DNA from: Sciurus carolinensis
Taxonomy: Eukaryota > Chordata > Mammalia > Rodentia > Sciuridae
Direction: 5' to 3'
NCBI RefSeq assembly: GCF_902686445.1
Contig: NC_062218.1
Span: 136,571,241 to 136,635,240, forward strand
Length of the DNA: 64,000 bases
The notes under the pieces are model-generated. The model worked only from the letters and a program-made list of their open reading frames with translations. It searched no databases and was not told the origin of the DNA. Below, one piece after another: positions 1 to 10,950 of this stretch (its first letter is position 1; every line of letters starts with the position of its first letter). The position numbers and the translations under genes were made by a program.

Positions 1-447
1 TTCTCCTGTGGAACTGTGCTGGTTGGTTTGCTAGGGACCTCAGCTGCTTCAAAGGGAGACTTCCGCAAGATCGATGGAGGCTGTGACAATGAATGAGTTC
101 TGAGACCAGCCGCTCTCTACTTTTCTCTTTTCTGTTCTCATAACAAGATTTCTGACCTGGAAAACAATTTTTCTGACCGGAAATGCTTGAAAGAACTGAG
201 CTAATGGAGGCTGAGCTTCCAGGGAGCTCACAGGGACGTCATGAGAAGTGTCCGGCTGTAGGGTGGGAGCACAGCGTGAGTTAGGAGAGCTGGCAGGCTT
301 AGTGGCTGATTTGTTTTGTTTTTCCTAAAGTGATTCTGCTGAAGTCTGAGAAGAAGGCACATGATCCAGGGAGTGGCGAGAAGTGAGTTTGGGGATTAGG
401 AGTAAGGGTCCTTGAGGCTGTTGCTGTGTGACAGGGGAAATGCAAGA

Positions 448-448
<1 letters not shown>
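1..448. other. Unique sequence, no gene seen
   Basis: No recognisable repeat, exon or regulatory motif was found. The open frames here are short and have no coding character. Confidence 0.5.

Positions 449-480
<32 letters not shown>
449..480. repeat. Poly(C) homopolymer, 32 bases
   Basis: An uninterrupted run of 32 C on the + strand (G on the other strand). It is exceptionally long for a dC:dG tract. It creates the proline-run and glycine-run open frames that cross it, which are artefacts. Such a tract can form G-quadruplex or i-motif structures and is prone to length variation and assembly error. Confidence 0.97.
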
Positions 481-482
<2 letters not shown>

Positions 483-611
483 CTACCTGTGCAGGGTTCC
501 CCTTGCTTTCTGCCACTGAAAAGAGCTCTTATGGTGACAAGTGTGACAGTGCCCTCCTCTCCCCAGGATCTTCCCCAAGTGGAGGAACAGCAAAGTGTCT
601 TGGTGGAATGG

Positions 612-662
612 ATTCTACCAATGTGTTCTACCATATTCTACCAATGGATTCGACCATAATGG
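612..662 (+). repeat. Degenerate 11-15 bp tandem repeat
   Basis: Four imperfect units of the form ATTCTACCAATG follow one another, the last with CGACC in place of CTACC. It is short and of no known family. Confidence 0.6.
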
Positions 663-2215
663 CTTATGGTCTCTTTGTTCCCGGCCTTTTATTGGGATCT
701 GAAGGAAGTTGGGGGTGGAGGGGCTGAGGAGGGAGGGTCTGCTGTTCTGGTGCAGCTGTGGGAGAGCAGGGGATGGCTCTAGAGCCCGGTCCGCCCTCTG
801 TCTGACCCCAGCAGGTGCTGTTGGGCTCTTCTGGAGTCTGACTTGGCTCCCCGCCAGCGGTCTCTTCCATCCTCCTTGTCAGTTGGCACTGCTGACCTTT
901 ACTGCCTGGACCCTGTGGAATTTGTAGGGATGGGATTCTAAAGTCCTGGCCAGGAGCTTGCTGGCTAGCCAAGAAGATGCCACATGTTCATAACTGATGA
1001 TGCTCCTAGCAGAGGGTGAGAGGATCCCAGAAGAGGAACTTCCTGTGATATTTAGGTGGCAGTGAGAATGTGGAGTCAGGACAGGCTTTGTGGGTGAGAA
1101 AGCCTTTCTCTGGGGTCTGCACGATTTGACAGGGGGATTTTTGAGAGGAGGGTGTTCCAGGCTGGGGCCTGTGAAGGAGTTGTGTGAAGTGGGTGGGAAG
1201 AGGAGGCAGCTCCATGGTGGACCAAGGATGAGTGGAGGGAGGAGAAGAACTGAGTAAATAGGGGAAAGGGAGGCAGCTATGGGGAGCTTTAAGGGTCATT
1301 AGGAAGAGGGGACCCTGGAAGTGTCTGCCAATTTGAGAGTGACTAGGTTAGGGCTTGCTTTGACAGCTGACTGACAGATCTGGGGCTGGCAGCAGGGGTG
1401 GAGAGAAGAGGAGGTGAATAGGAAGCTGCCTGGAGAAGGGGCAATGGGATTATTCTCCTCAGTACCCCAAGCATCATCATGGAAGATGCAGTTAAGTGTT
1501 GAATCGACCAGAAATGTCCCTGATGTCCTGTTGTCTGGGGCCTTGGCTAGAAAAGTGGAGGTCTCAGCTCTTAATCCTGCTGTTAAATCTGGGCCCTTGA
1601 GGGTCTACAGCCTCATCCCCAGCAGGAGCTGACAATGGTTCTCTGTCTCCTATCCTGGAGGACCAGAGCTCTCTCATATTGGTGGTCTGGATCATGCCTA
1701 GTCTGCCAGAGCCCTGAGTGTCAGATGCCAACACCCTGAGGAAGACTTGAACACACTGAAGACCCTGCCAGATGGAGGGTTCTTGGGGAGCCCATGATGG
1801 TGGGGATGTAGAAGCCCAGAACTGGCACTTGAAATGTGTCATTGTTTTATTAAAGTTTAAAATTTAATGAAATGAAATTTATGGGAGATGTTCCAGCACC
1901 ACAAATCCTTCAGCTTCTTGCTGATGCAGCAAGTCGGTGCACAGCTGTGCCTCTCTGTCTCGGGATGTTGCAAATGGAAGAAGGGCGTGGTGGTTGTCGA
2001 GGACCCATGTGGCTGGGGGGGTGGTGCGCCAGTGGATGATCCGAACTCATCAGGCCTGGGGTGGCACAGAGCCTTGGCCAAGGTCATGTCCTTGGTGCTG
2101 CTGTTGAAGACCTCAGGCCTCTCTGCCCACCTGACAAGACTACCTTTGCTGTAGTAGCATGTCCTTGAGACAGACATTGAGGATATACTGAAAATACTTA
2201 AATTACCCACACAGG
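663..2215. other. Unique G-rich sequence, no gene seen
   Basis: Purine-rich stretches (for example 1180-1320) and short open frames only. I see no splice-flanked exon or repeat I can name. Confidence 0.45.
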
Positions 2216-2415
2216 GAGCAGTAGAGCAGAGTGATAAACAGACTGCAGAGCCAAACAGTCAGGATCCCGGCTTTGCTGCTTATTTGCTCTACAAGTTCCT
2301 GGGCCCGTTCTGTCTGCATTTGTATGATGGCAGTACCAATAGATCCTCCCTCACTGGGTTACACCCAGGTAGTGCTGTGAGGCACTTAGCATGGGCTGGC
2401 ACTCTGAGCATTAAA
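2216..2415 (+). mobile_element. MIR SINE
   Basis: The sequence follows the MIR core in order: a start like CAGTAGAGCAGAGTG, then the 'gagccaaacagtcaggatcc' region, then the G/T/C-rich tail ending near CACTTAGCATGGGCTGGCA. It is diverged and flanked on the right by a T run at 2430-2441. Confidence 0.75.
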
Positions 2416-2585
2416 GAAGTGGTCACTTTTTTTTTTTTACTTTTTATTATTGGTCATATGTTACTGAGCATTAGGTCACTGCCCTCACAGAGCCTGCAGT
2501 CAGCATGAGCAGATGGGCAAGTACAAGTTCAGAGACATCTGAAATACTTGGAGGCATGCTAAGTGCTGAGAAGACTTGATAGAAT

Positions 2586-2643
2586 GTGCGGGCATGTGTG
2601 CATGCGCACACACACCCTACACACACATGTGCACTTGTGTATG
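2586..2643. repeat. Alternating purine-pyrimidine (GT/CA-rich) tract
   Basis: An imperfect mixture of TGTG, GCGC, CACA and ATGTGCAC blocks. Alternation of purine and pyrimidine is nearly complete, which favours Z-DNA. It is a degenerate dinucleotide repeat, not a clean microsatellite. Confidence 0.75.
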
Positions 2644-2767
2644 ATCTGGGGAGGCTTTTAGGAAGGGCTGATTTTGGCCTTGACCTTTAGATTTCAATGA
2701 AAAGGCCTAGAGGAAAACTGAGACACTTAGCCAAGTGATTCATGTCAATATCAATAATGATAAATCA

Positions 2768-3244
2768 TGTTGATAGTGTGTACTCTGGATGTGATATAAT
2801 GAAAATGACATGTTACCCCTATGTCCCCCCAAAAGCTCATGTGGTAGGCAATGCAGCAATGTCCAGAGGTGGCGTTTTAAAGAAATCATGAGGCCTCCAA
2901 CCTCATCAGTGGATTAATTCTTTGATGGATTAATAATTTGAATGGACTTCTGGGTGGTAATTGTAGGTAGGTGGGGTGTGGTTGGAGGAAGCAGGTCACT
3001 ATGGGGATGGCCTTGGGGACAATAATGTGTCCCTGGTAGCTTTCTATCTCACTCTGCTTGCTAGCTGCCACAAATGGAGCAACTTCCCTCCTCCATGACC
3101 TTCTGCCTCACCACAGGCCTAGAGAAATAGAGTTGGTTGACCATGGACTGCATCTCTGAAACTATGAGCTAAAATAAATGGTTCCTTCTCTAAGCTGTTC
3201 TTGTCAGGTATTTGGTCACAGTGACAAAATACTAACTAATACAA
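2768..3244 (+). mobile_element. MaLR-type (ERVL-MaLR) LTR
   Basis: Order of landmarks: a CCCCCCAAAAGCTCATGTG block near the 5' end, a GGGTGTGGTTGGAGGAAG block, CCATGGACTGCATCTCTGAAA, an AAATAAA polyadenylation-like signal near 3172, and a 3' end reading TCAGGTATTTGGTCACAGTG then ACTAACTAATACAACA. This is the layout of rodent MT/ORR1-like and MST/MLT LTRs. It is a solo LTR and no internal region is seen. Confidence 0.75.
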
Positions 3245-3780
3245 CAGTCTAATCATGAGAAAAACATCAGACTAATTTCAACAGAGCGGCATTCTACAAA
3301 AGACCCAGCAGTACCCCTCAATGCTGTCAAGGTCATTAGCAACCAGAAAAGTATGAAAAAGGAGGAGCCAAGAGGAGCCTTGGTAGGCAGGACAGCTAAA
3401 TGTAATTGATATCCTGGATGGAAACCTGGAACAGGAAGAGGACATCAGGTAACAACTAATGAAATCTGAATAAAGTGTGGATTTTAGTTTTCTTTTTCTC
3501 TCTTTCTTTCTTTTCTTTTTTTAAAAAGGTTGTAAGCTAATTTTCTCTGAAAACGGAGAGGTAGAAAAACTTAGCACAGAATGATTCCAGAAAGTTATTA
3601 ACAGTGGTTGAAGGTCAGAACTCCAACCATTGGTGTTCGTGATAATAATAACAATTATTGGCTCAGGGTGTGGTGAGTTTGTGAAAAAGTCACAGTCTAG
3701 ATTGGGTGACATGAACCAGTGAACCCTTGGGGACACCTGATCAGGAGTGCTGGTGAGCATGCCTGCAGGTTTGCGGCAAG
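3245..3780. other. Unique sequence with a CT-rich tract
   Basis: A pyrimidine-rich stretch lies at 3488-3522. The rest shows no exon or repeat I can name. Confidence 0.45.
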
Positions 3781-3790
3781 GGCAGCTCTG

Positions 3791-3809
3791 GGGCGCCCCC
3801 TGGTGTCAG
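3791..3809 (-). promoter_or_regulatory. Candidate CTCF binding site
   Basis: The + strand reads GCGCCCCCTGGTGTCAG. Its complement, ACACCAGGGGGCGC, matches the CTCF core consensus (CCASYAGRKGGC type) almost perfectly. The motif lies on the minus strand in otherwise unique sequence and is not inside a recognised repeat. Occupancy cannot be judged from sequence. Confidence 0.65.
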
Positions 3810-3889
3810 TGCTCAGAGCTTCCCTTACTCAGACCCTGGTCATGCTGGGCTCTGAACAGAGCTCCTCAGAGAAGCCAGATGACAATATT

Positions 3890-4260
3890 TTTTAAAAATC
3901 AGAGAAACAATTAGAGTTTGGCCCAGATTTCTGGAACTGAGAGAGCAGCGAGACATTTGCATGAAGGCCTTGGAGGGTCTGGAGCTCTCTTCCGTCATTT
4001 ATAGCTTTCCTTTTAATCGCTATTTATTTTTAAATATCTGTCTAATGTATAATACAAGCTTAGGCTCTTGAGGCCATCGCCTCTTCTTTCAGCTCTGTTT
4101 CTAAAATCCCATTTACAGAGGACAAATAGCTTTTGGGTAGAAAAATCTTTGCCTCTTCAAAGAAGCAGTTAGTGGCCCTGCTCCCCTGACTGTGCCTATC
4201 TGTGGTTGGGCAACACAGTGAGATTATTTTAATTCCATTTAAACTCTCTGGGGGTCTGGC
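3890..4260. promoter_or_regulatory. Candidate conserved noncoding element (octamer, MEF2-like)
   Basis: Unique, A/T-rich and free of repeats. It holds a perfect POU octamer ATTTGCAT at 3955-3962 and MEF2-like CTATTTATTTTTAAATA at 4019-4035. A dense A/T block continues to about 4060. The composition is typical of deeply conserved enhancers, but conservation itself was not tested. Confidence 0.35.
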
Positions 4261-4564
4261 TGCGGAGGGAGGCAGCTGCTGTCTTTGTTGACTTCTTTCC
4301 TCTTAGAAGTGCTGTGTAGGTTTCTTAGAGTGAGGTAGGGGGGCAAGTCACTGGCATCTGCAGGAGTCTCTCTCTACCCACTGGCCCCCATCAAGGCCTA
4401 GGGAATCTGCCCCGGCATTTCTCTGAACTTCAAAGGTTCTCTCAGCAGGAACTTCACTGTCAGGACTCAGGGGTGTGTGTTTGCTGAGTTTGTATTTGTG
4501 TGTGTGAGTGTCCTGGGCCATGTATGTGCCTGGTTAGATTGAAGAAGCAAGACCCTTTCATAAG

Positions 4565-4770
4565 TCAAAATTTAGGGAGCACAGACTCTGTACCAGTCAC
4601 TGGCCACACAGAGATGTCAAGTCATTTCTTAGTTTGGTAGGAGGTAAATCCTGCAAAGGAGAGGTGTGGGGTGCTGTGGGAGCTCAAGAGAGGCACCTGA
4701 CTCAGTTAAGGAAGGTTTCCTGGATTGAGCACTGAAGGATGAACAGAGGACACACTTCTGGCACTTTCCT
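4565..4770 (-). mobile_element. L2 LINE 3' fragment
   Basis: The + strand reads as antisense L2: a degenerate TATGTGCCAGGCACTG-type block at about 4585-4605, then the 'aaggtttcctggattgagcactgaaggatga' type region that corresponds to the end of the L2 coding region. It is highly diverged. Confidence 0.5.
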
Positions 4771-5599
4771 CCTCCAGAAGAAAAGCATGGAGCATTGTGT
4801 CTGCCATATGCAGGCCGGGCACCTGGAGAGGAATGCTGTGATATGGGGACATGGCCAGACATAGGTAGCTCAAAGGACTGTGGAGGCGACAGTGAGGGAC
4901 AGCTGGCACCAGAGTCCATTTGAAATGATGGGATAGGTTCAGGTGGGGGAGGGGAGAGTGGGAGGATTCCTTATCCTCAGAACCTGGGGCTAGCTGGGGC
5001 ACAACATCATGTGGGAACAAATTGTAGCTGTTATATTTCCCAGCAAGGAGGACTTGGCCAAGAAATGGCCTCCTACTGGGAGGGAAGGGAATTAATTATC
5101 TTATTGACTTTATGAAAGACCAATAGGAGATTAGTGATGTTCCCATCTTAAGGGTGATGTAGGGACCAGGGACCTCAGATGATCTCTCAGATGGACCCTC
5201 TGCTGGGGTCACTGGGAGATGGCATGGGCGTCAGGTTCATGTTCCCTTTGCAGCTGGTGTTACAGAAGTCCAGGGGTCCTTCTTGCCTTTGTTGAACCTA
5301 GAAGTGGCTCCTTCTGGTGCTTGGGGGCATAGGGTTCCTGGTTGAGGTTTGGAGGGCTTATGGGTGTCTTCTTTAAGAATGTGGAGACAAGTAAGCCAGA
5401 CCCCTGGCTGGTACTCTGTACTATCATTATGAATAAGACAGCCCTTGGCCTTATGGCTCTCAGAGAGCCAGATCCTCGAGCTGTGTGTGTGGCTCTCTTG
5501 AGGGTGGATCAGCCCTGGGACCATTAGTGCCCCAAGAGGGGGCCAGAGGTGGGCAGAAGCTCACCTGGCATCTTTTGGATGTTGGCATTACAGGATGAG
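4771..5599. other. Unique sequence, no gene seen
   Basis: Overlapping open frames on both strands (for example 4706-5020 and 5237-5524) contradict one another. None resembles a known protein. Confidence 0.45.
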
Positions 5600-5745
5600 G
5601 TGCTAGAAAACTCAGGCCCTGGGTCAAGGACTTGCTGGGTTCTATTGTCAGGTCACTTATCCTGGCTTCTCCTTCTGCCTCCCCCACTCCTTAAGTTTTG
5701 ACATCTGTAAAGTGTGGGTAGCTAAGATTATATGTGGCATTCACA
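5600..5745 (+). mobile_element. MIR SINE fragment
   Basis: Resembles the central and 3' MIR: a TGGGTTCTATTG block, then TCAGGTCACTTATCCTGGCTT and the GACATCTGTAAAGTGTGGGT block (MIR 'catctgtaaaatgggg'). Confidence 0.6.
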
Positions 5746-6224
5746 TGATATATGGCAAACCTCATGTCCCCACTTGCTCCCTTATTCTGCAACGTCCCTT
5801 CCCCCAGCTCCTTATTAGGCCTCAGGGGACTCAGGGAGCGGCCAGAACACAACACCCACCAAGACCCGCCTCTCTGGTGACTCAGCTCTTAAAGCACAGG
5901 AAAAAGTCAGAGCAAAGGATGTGAAGATGAACTCCACACAGAATCTCAAAATAACTCCTCTGACAGCTTGGGATGGGTGGGCAGCACTAATTTTATCTGC
6001 CTGCAGTTCCTCGATTCACAGTGACAGCAAAGTGCCCTTCCCAGATAGGGCCAGATGGTTCAGGGTGGTTTTAGAGTGGGGATAGAGCCCTGCCCCCAGC
6101 AGGCTCTGTGTGGACATAGAGACCCTCCTGTTTGAGTCCTATGGTAGGCATTTCTGTTCTATAGAAGCCCAAGTAGGCAAGACCCAGAGTCCTTCTTGGA
6201 TTTTGGGCCCAGGGATGGGCAGGC

Positions 6225-6345
6225 ATTGCTTTCCCTATTTTATAGGTGGAAAGTGCAAGATTCAGAGTTTACCTGATTCTTTAGGCCACACGCTGAGTCA
6301 GAGGTAGGGCTCAGTCTAAAACCTAGGTTTTTCTTGTATTGTCCC
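6225..6345 (-). mobile_element. MIR SINE fragment
   Basis: Antisense MIR: a CCCTATTTTATAGGTGGAAA block (MIR 'cccattttacagatgagga') followed by CACACGCTGAGTCAGAGGTA (MIR 'cacacagctagtaagtggca'). Confidence 0.6.
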
Positions 6346-6425
6346 CAGGTGGGTCACAGAAATGAACTCTTCTCTTCCTTTGTCTTCTCCTCTTCTTTCC
6401 CTTTCCACTCATCCTCTGGAGTTGT

Positions 6426-6540
6426 GCTGTCCAATATGGTAGCCACTAGCCACAAGTGGCTACTGAGCACTTGAAACATGGTTTGTCCAGATTGGTTGTG
6501 GTGTAAAGGCAAATGCAGACTGGAATTTGGAGACTTAGTA

Positions 6541-6574
<34 letters not shown>

Positions 6575-6735
6575 AAAGAAAAAGAAAAAAAGAAAAGATT
6601 ATCTCATTAGGGATTTTTTTAAAAAATGCTGATTATATGCTGATGTGATTCTATTTCTATTTTGGATACACTGGGCTACCTAATATATATTTTAAAAATT
6701 ACTTTATGGTGCAACTACAAGACAATTTAAAATCA
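6426..6735 (+). mobile_element. Non-autonomous hAT-type DNA transposon with poly(A) expansion
   Basis: Begins with CTGTCCAATATGGTAGCCAC, the hallmark end of a widespread mammalian DNA transposon. It continues through ACTGAGCACTTGAAACATG, GGAGACTTAGTAC and the ATCTCATTAGGGAT block to GGATACACTGGG. An A-rich tract (31 A at 6542-6572, then GAAAA repeats to 6598) has expanded inside it. A second member of the same family lies at 44797-45102. I do not assign the family name. Confidence 0.75.
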
Positions 6736-6781
6736 TCCACGTGCTTTCCCTTCTGTTTCTGTCCAACACTGCTGTTCTTGA

Positions 6782-6958
6782 GCCCTGCTACTCAAAGTAT
6801 GGTCCATGGACCAGCAGTGAGCACTGTAGACATCACCTGGGAGCATGGTGAAGATGTGGACTCAGGTGCCAGTCCAACCCTGCTGAATCAGAATTGGCAC
6901 TCTGGTGGCATGCTTAGATGATTAATAGGGTCACTGTAGTTTGAGAAACTCTGAGCTT
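6782..6958 (+). mobile_element. MER5A-like hAT-Charlie transposon
   Basis: Both ends follow MER5A: CTACTCAAAGTATGGTCCAT at the left and GTAGTTTGAGAAACTCTGA at the right. Between them lie ACATCACCTGGGAGC and CTGCTGAATCAGAA. Confidence 0.8.
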
Positions 6959-7049
6959 AGCTCCAGCTTGATAAGACACTTTTACTGTGAGCCTGAGCTC
7001 ACCTGTGAAATAAAGACTGTGTCCCACAGATCCTTCTAGACCCTCAAGT

Positions 7050-8640
7050 CAGCACAGCAGTGGGTCAAGGGCTATGGCTTCTGCTCTGAGGGACTTTCAG
7101 CTTGGGGACTGGGAGTGGGAGGTTGGGAAGACCTCTCAGGCCTTCAGAACTGGTGTGTGAGGCGGCAGAGTCCTGAGGAACAGTGCTTCCCTCAGGAAAG
7201 GGAGGGATAATACAGGCCTGGGTCATTTCAGTGGAAAGACCTTCCAACCAAACATCCAAAGGATTGTGGCTCACTGGTCATCAATGGAGACTTAACAAAT
7301 TAACCCAACTGTGTCAACCATGACCTCAGGGTTTGTTGTAGCAAGTAGAAACTGTGCTTGCCAGACACCCCCGACCCCTGCCGCCCTGCCCCTGTGAGTT
7401 TCCCCAAGGTGTAATGAATGAAGTGTTGGGTTTGACAGATGTAGACATGTACTCTGAATCCTCAGATCCTGGAAGCTGGGGAAAGTTGAATCCATAGCTA
7501 CACAGTGGGGCAACGGGTGGCGGGGCTGCCACATGCAGCCACCCCTAGGACTCCTCCTAAGCCGATGCCCTTGCAGTGTCCTCTGAGATTTCCCCAAAGG
7601 TTTGGGGGTGGGGTGATTTGCTACAGGATAGAGGTGCTGATGCCCAACAGCTTACAGACACCTGACAGTCATGGCCATTTTTTTTTTTTTTTTCAAAGTC
7701 AGGATTCCTTGCTGTGATACATGCCACCTTTAGGGGTGAGGTAAGGGCTTGGAGTGAGGACACCACCTGTTGAGCATATGTTCTGAAGAAGGAAGCAGAG
7801 GGAGAAGTCTGGTCACTTGTGTCATGCTCTCTATCTCAGACTTTGCAAAACCTAAGGTTGACTCCAGCCTTCCAGGATTGCTTCCCAGGACTGAAGAGAA
7901 GTGTGTACACAGTCCTTCAGGCTGTTGAGATGAGATTGTGAAGCAGGTGATTTCTACCCAGGAGAGGGAAGGGGAGACACCATATCAGAGTGTGTAGGGG
8001 AAAAATGGGTTTAGCACAGGTGAGGTACTAGCTGGGTGGGGCCAGGCCTGAGGGACTGCCCACGGAACACCTCTCCCCAACCACAGAGGTGGCCGCCAGG
8101 AGCAAGACCTCTGCAGCTCTGGGGGCCCTACGTGGGCTTGGCTAGGTGCAGGTGCAGACCCATCTCCCACCACAGTCTGAGCAGCTGACCTGGCACCCCA
8201 GCTGACAGGGAGGGGGCTCAGTTTCCATGGTTGCTAGGCCCAACCTTAAGGACACTGATGAATCTAAGAGTGGAAGAAAACAACAACAACAAAAAATGTG
8301 TATTCTTTTTGTTCTTATGTACTTGCATTTATTTTTATGGGTTCTGATTTTTGGCTGAGTTTTCTACTGTGGCTCCTTTTGAAAAATTCAAAACTGTGTC
8401 CCTGCTGCTCTCAGATGGGGGAAAGGAATTTGCTTCCACCTGGGCTGGGATAGTGGGGCAGGGTGCACTGTGGGGACCTTCCAAAGTGGACACAGCGCAG
8501 TCAAGTGGAGTTCCCTATCCTGGGGAGAATAGCAGGTGTGACATCTGGAGAGGCCATGTTTTCCATAATATCATCTTTCCCCTCTTTAAATCTGCTTGAC
8601 CTTCTGCGCCAGCTCCATGCCCCTTCCTCCTGGCCACAGT
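7050..8640. other. Unique sequence with short homopolymers
   Basis: Contains 16 T at 7678-7693 and a short CAA repeat at 8280-8294. Open frames on opposite strands at 7292-7597 and 7505-7717 overlap and are not gene-like. No exon was recognised. Confidence 0.45.
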
Positions 8641-8644
8641 CTCT

Positions 8645-8870
8645 TTCACCAATTTTGTGCTAGGTCCTATCCTAAGTGATTTACATGTGCTATCTCTTTA
8701 ATCCTCACATCACTTTATAAGGTGTGATATAGTTATCCCCATTTTCCAGATGAGGAGACTAACACTCTGGAGGGTAAAGTGGCCCATTCAAGTTTTATGT
8801 GCCTGCCACATAGTTGAACTGAGATCCTGTCAGGACATCCACTGCACAGATGCTTAATATGTTTTGTGTC
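8645..8870 (-). mobile_element. MIR SINE
   Basis: Reads as antisense MIR over most of its length: TGTGCTAGGTCCTATCCTAA, then TAATCCTCACATCAC, TTATCCCCATTTTCCAGATG, and the TAGTTGAACTGAGATCC block. Confidence 0.8.
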
Positions 8871-9645
8871 TCTCTAGACTGGATGCTGATTTCTGAGTTT
8901 CTGTGTCAGATAGACTGAAGGGAACTAGGCCTGAGGAGCTAGATGTGGGTGGAGAGGTCTTGAGAGAAGGCCACAGTTCTGTTATCAGGAGCACGGGAGG
9001 CTGGGCGAGTTATTGGAAGGCTGGCCTTTAGTGTAGTCCTGGATGGTGCAAACATCCCAGGCTGAATTTGGGGTCTCCTGCCACTGAGGGAGTAGGGAAT
9101 GTTGCACACTCAGGCAGTCCCCTAATTGGTGACCTTGGCTACTGATAACCCCCTGACCTGTAGGCAGGAATTGGTGCATGAAGAAGCTCCTATGTAAATT
9201 CACATTTTGCCTCTCAATCTTCAGGTCTAGTTCTCATTGGTAATTTCTCTAGGATGAGCCCATCATGGAAAGAAAATAAGGTTTGGACTACATTGTGTTC
9301 CCTTGGCCAGATATAGAAATTTCAGGCTCCTTCTGCATCTACTTGGTGATTAACCATTACTGAAGGTGACTTGAGCTGTTCTTGGTGGGTGCTCAACACC
9401 AATTCTGTGTTCCTCAGGTGAGGTGGGCATAAGGGACAGAAACATGTCCCCCTCTGCTCACTATGACCTGGAGTTCTCAAGCTGGAAGGGTCCTATTGAC
9501 CACCCTTCTGCCTTCACTGACCTAGCCCAGGCGGGTGATTTTGGGGGACACACCTATTCTTCCCTCCATGATCTGTCCATTGTCTTGTTGGGACAGTGGT
9601 TGGCAATCACTTACTTGGTGGGGTTGTGTAGGTAAGCCTGTTTAG
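8871..9645. other. Unique sequence, no gene seen
   Basis: No repeat, exon or clear motif recognised. Confidence 0.4.
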
Positions 9646-9649
9646 TTAC

Positions 9650-9815
9650 ATTTGATATGTTTATTTATCCATTTAATAAATGTCTGCTGAGTGCCACCAA
9701 GGGCCTGGCTTCAGGCTGGTCAGTAGAGGACACAGAGCTAAACATGACCTTGCCCACAGCAAACCTGGTTGTGATACAATGTCTAATGAGTGCTATGATA
9801 GAGATAAGATAACAA
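9650..9815 (-). mobile_element. L2 LINE 3' fragment
   Basis: Antisense L2 terminus: ATCCATTTAATAAATGTCTG, then GAGTGCCACCAAGGGCCTGG and a degenerate 'gctaaacatgacc' region. Abuts an antisense MIR on the right. Confidence 0.6.
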
Positions 9816-10036
9816 TAGTCATGATTTATCAGACACTTTCTATTTTCCAGGAATTTCATGTGAAGTTTCTTCATTTGATGTTGTTTTTTTTTTAATCACT
9901 TACACTTTATATATATGGAAAGCAAAGTTCAGAAAAGATAAGAAACTTGCCCAAGTTTATACTGCCAGTAGATGAAGAAGCTGGGCATTGAACTCAGGCA
10001 TGTGATTCCAGAGGCTACACTCTTTACTGAAGGGCT
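9816..10036 (-). mobile_element. MIR SINE
   Basis: Antisense MIR: TTTATCAGACACTTTCTATT, then AAACTTGCCCAAGTTTATAC, GGCATTGAACTCAGGCATGT and GAGGCTACACTCTTTACTG. A T run at 9887-9895 interrupts it. Confidence 0.75.
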
Positions 10037-10249
10037 GGCAGAGCACGCTAGCAACAAAGAGAAGGGAGGCATGGAAGTCATCCTAAGGTAGCTGTGGAGG
10101 AGCTGAAAGTCTATTTGGGCTTTGATCTGGCTGTCCATTACAAAACACCTGAACTTAAGGGTATAAAACCACACTAGTTATTTCCTACTATCATCTCTCA
10201 TGGTATTGGAGACAGATTGGGCTCATGTAGGGCTCTTGTCCATGGTCTG

Positions 10250-10590
10250 TCGTGTGGTTACAGTCAGATGGTGGCTGGTGGGGAGTCAGCCTTGAAGGCT
10301 TCCTCACTCACCTTCCAGAAGTGGAGACCGGCTGTTATCCAGGTCCTCAGCTGGGTCTTGATCACCTCTCCATGTAAAGGGGGCTTCCTCACAACATGGT
10401 GGCTGCTTTACAAAAAGAATCTTCCTAAAAGAGAGTTGGGAAGAAGCTGTCTGACCTTTTATGATTTAGCTCTGCATATCTTCTGCTGTACACTACCCAT
10501 TTGAAGGGACACACTAAGACCAACTCTCATTTGCAGAGAAGGAAATTAGACTTTGCCTCTTCTTTGGAGGGGTGGAAGAATGAGTAAGAA
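10250..10590 (-). mobile_element. MLT1-like (ERVL-MaLR) LTR, antisense
   Basis: The + strand runs through GGTTACAGTCAGATGGTGGC, CTCACAACATGGTGGCTG and CTTTTATGATTTAGC. This is the reverse order of the landmarks in the sense copy at 16250-16735. It is partial: the 3' LTR end that would carry the ACTAATAC motif is missing. Confidence 0.6.
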
Positions 10591-10606
10591 AATAAGTCAC
10601 AAACTG

Positions 10607-10665
10607 AGAAGGGTGTTCCAGGCCGAGGGGACCTTGAGAGCAAAGACTTGTCTGGAAGGCCACAG
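10607..10665 (-). mobile_element. L2 LINE fragment
   Basis: A short antisense L2 piece: GTGTTCCAGGCCGAGGGGAC followed by GCAAAGACTTGTCTGGAAGG, matching the segment of L2 that codes for the end of its ORF2 protein. Confidence 0.5.
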
Positions 10666-10867
10666 GATCATTTGGGACCATGATGGTATAATTCTGATGT
10701 GTACATTTTCATGTAGACCTGATCCTTAAAACCAAAAGCCAGTCTGCCTTTGGTACTCACTGGGCTTTCAGGCACTTTGAAAAGCAGACAGACTCAGGGC
10801 AGGCCCCAGGCCTTCTTAAGAACTCAGCTTCGCGAGCCTCTCTGACTGGTAATTTATAAAGCAGGTA

Positions 10868-10950
10868 CCATTGCTGAATCCACTGACTTGGGGTGAGGCC
10901 TGGGAATCTGCACATTACCTCTGCTCCCCAGTGCTTCTGGACTAGTCCTC
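10868..10950 (+). mobile_element. MER5A-like half element
   Basis: Carries the MER5A interior (TGCTGAATCCACTGACTTGG and GAGGCCTGGGAATCTGCACA). The left half is absent. Confidence 0.5.

Noticed and set aside
299..727. Frames with long glycine or proline runs across the C tract
   Set aside because: They exist only because of the poly(C) homopolymer; the rest of each frame shows no coding character.
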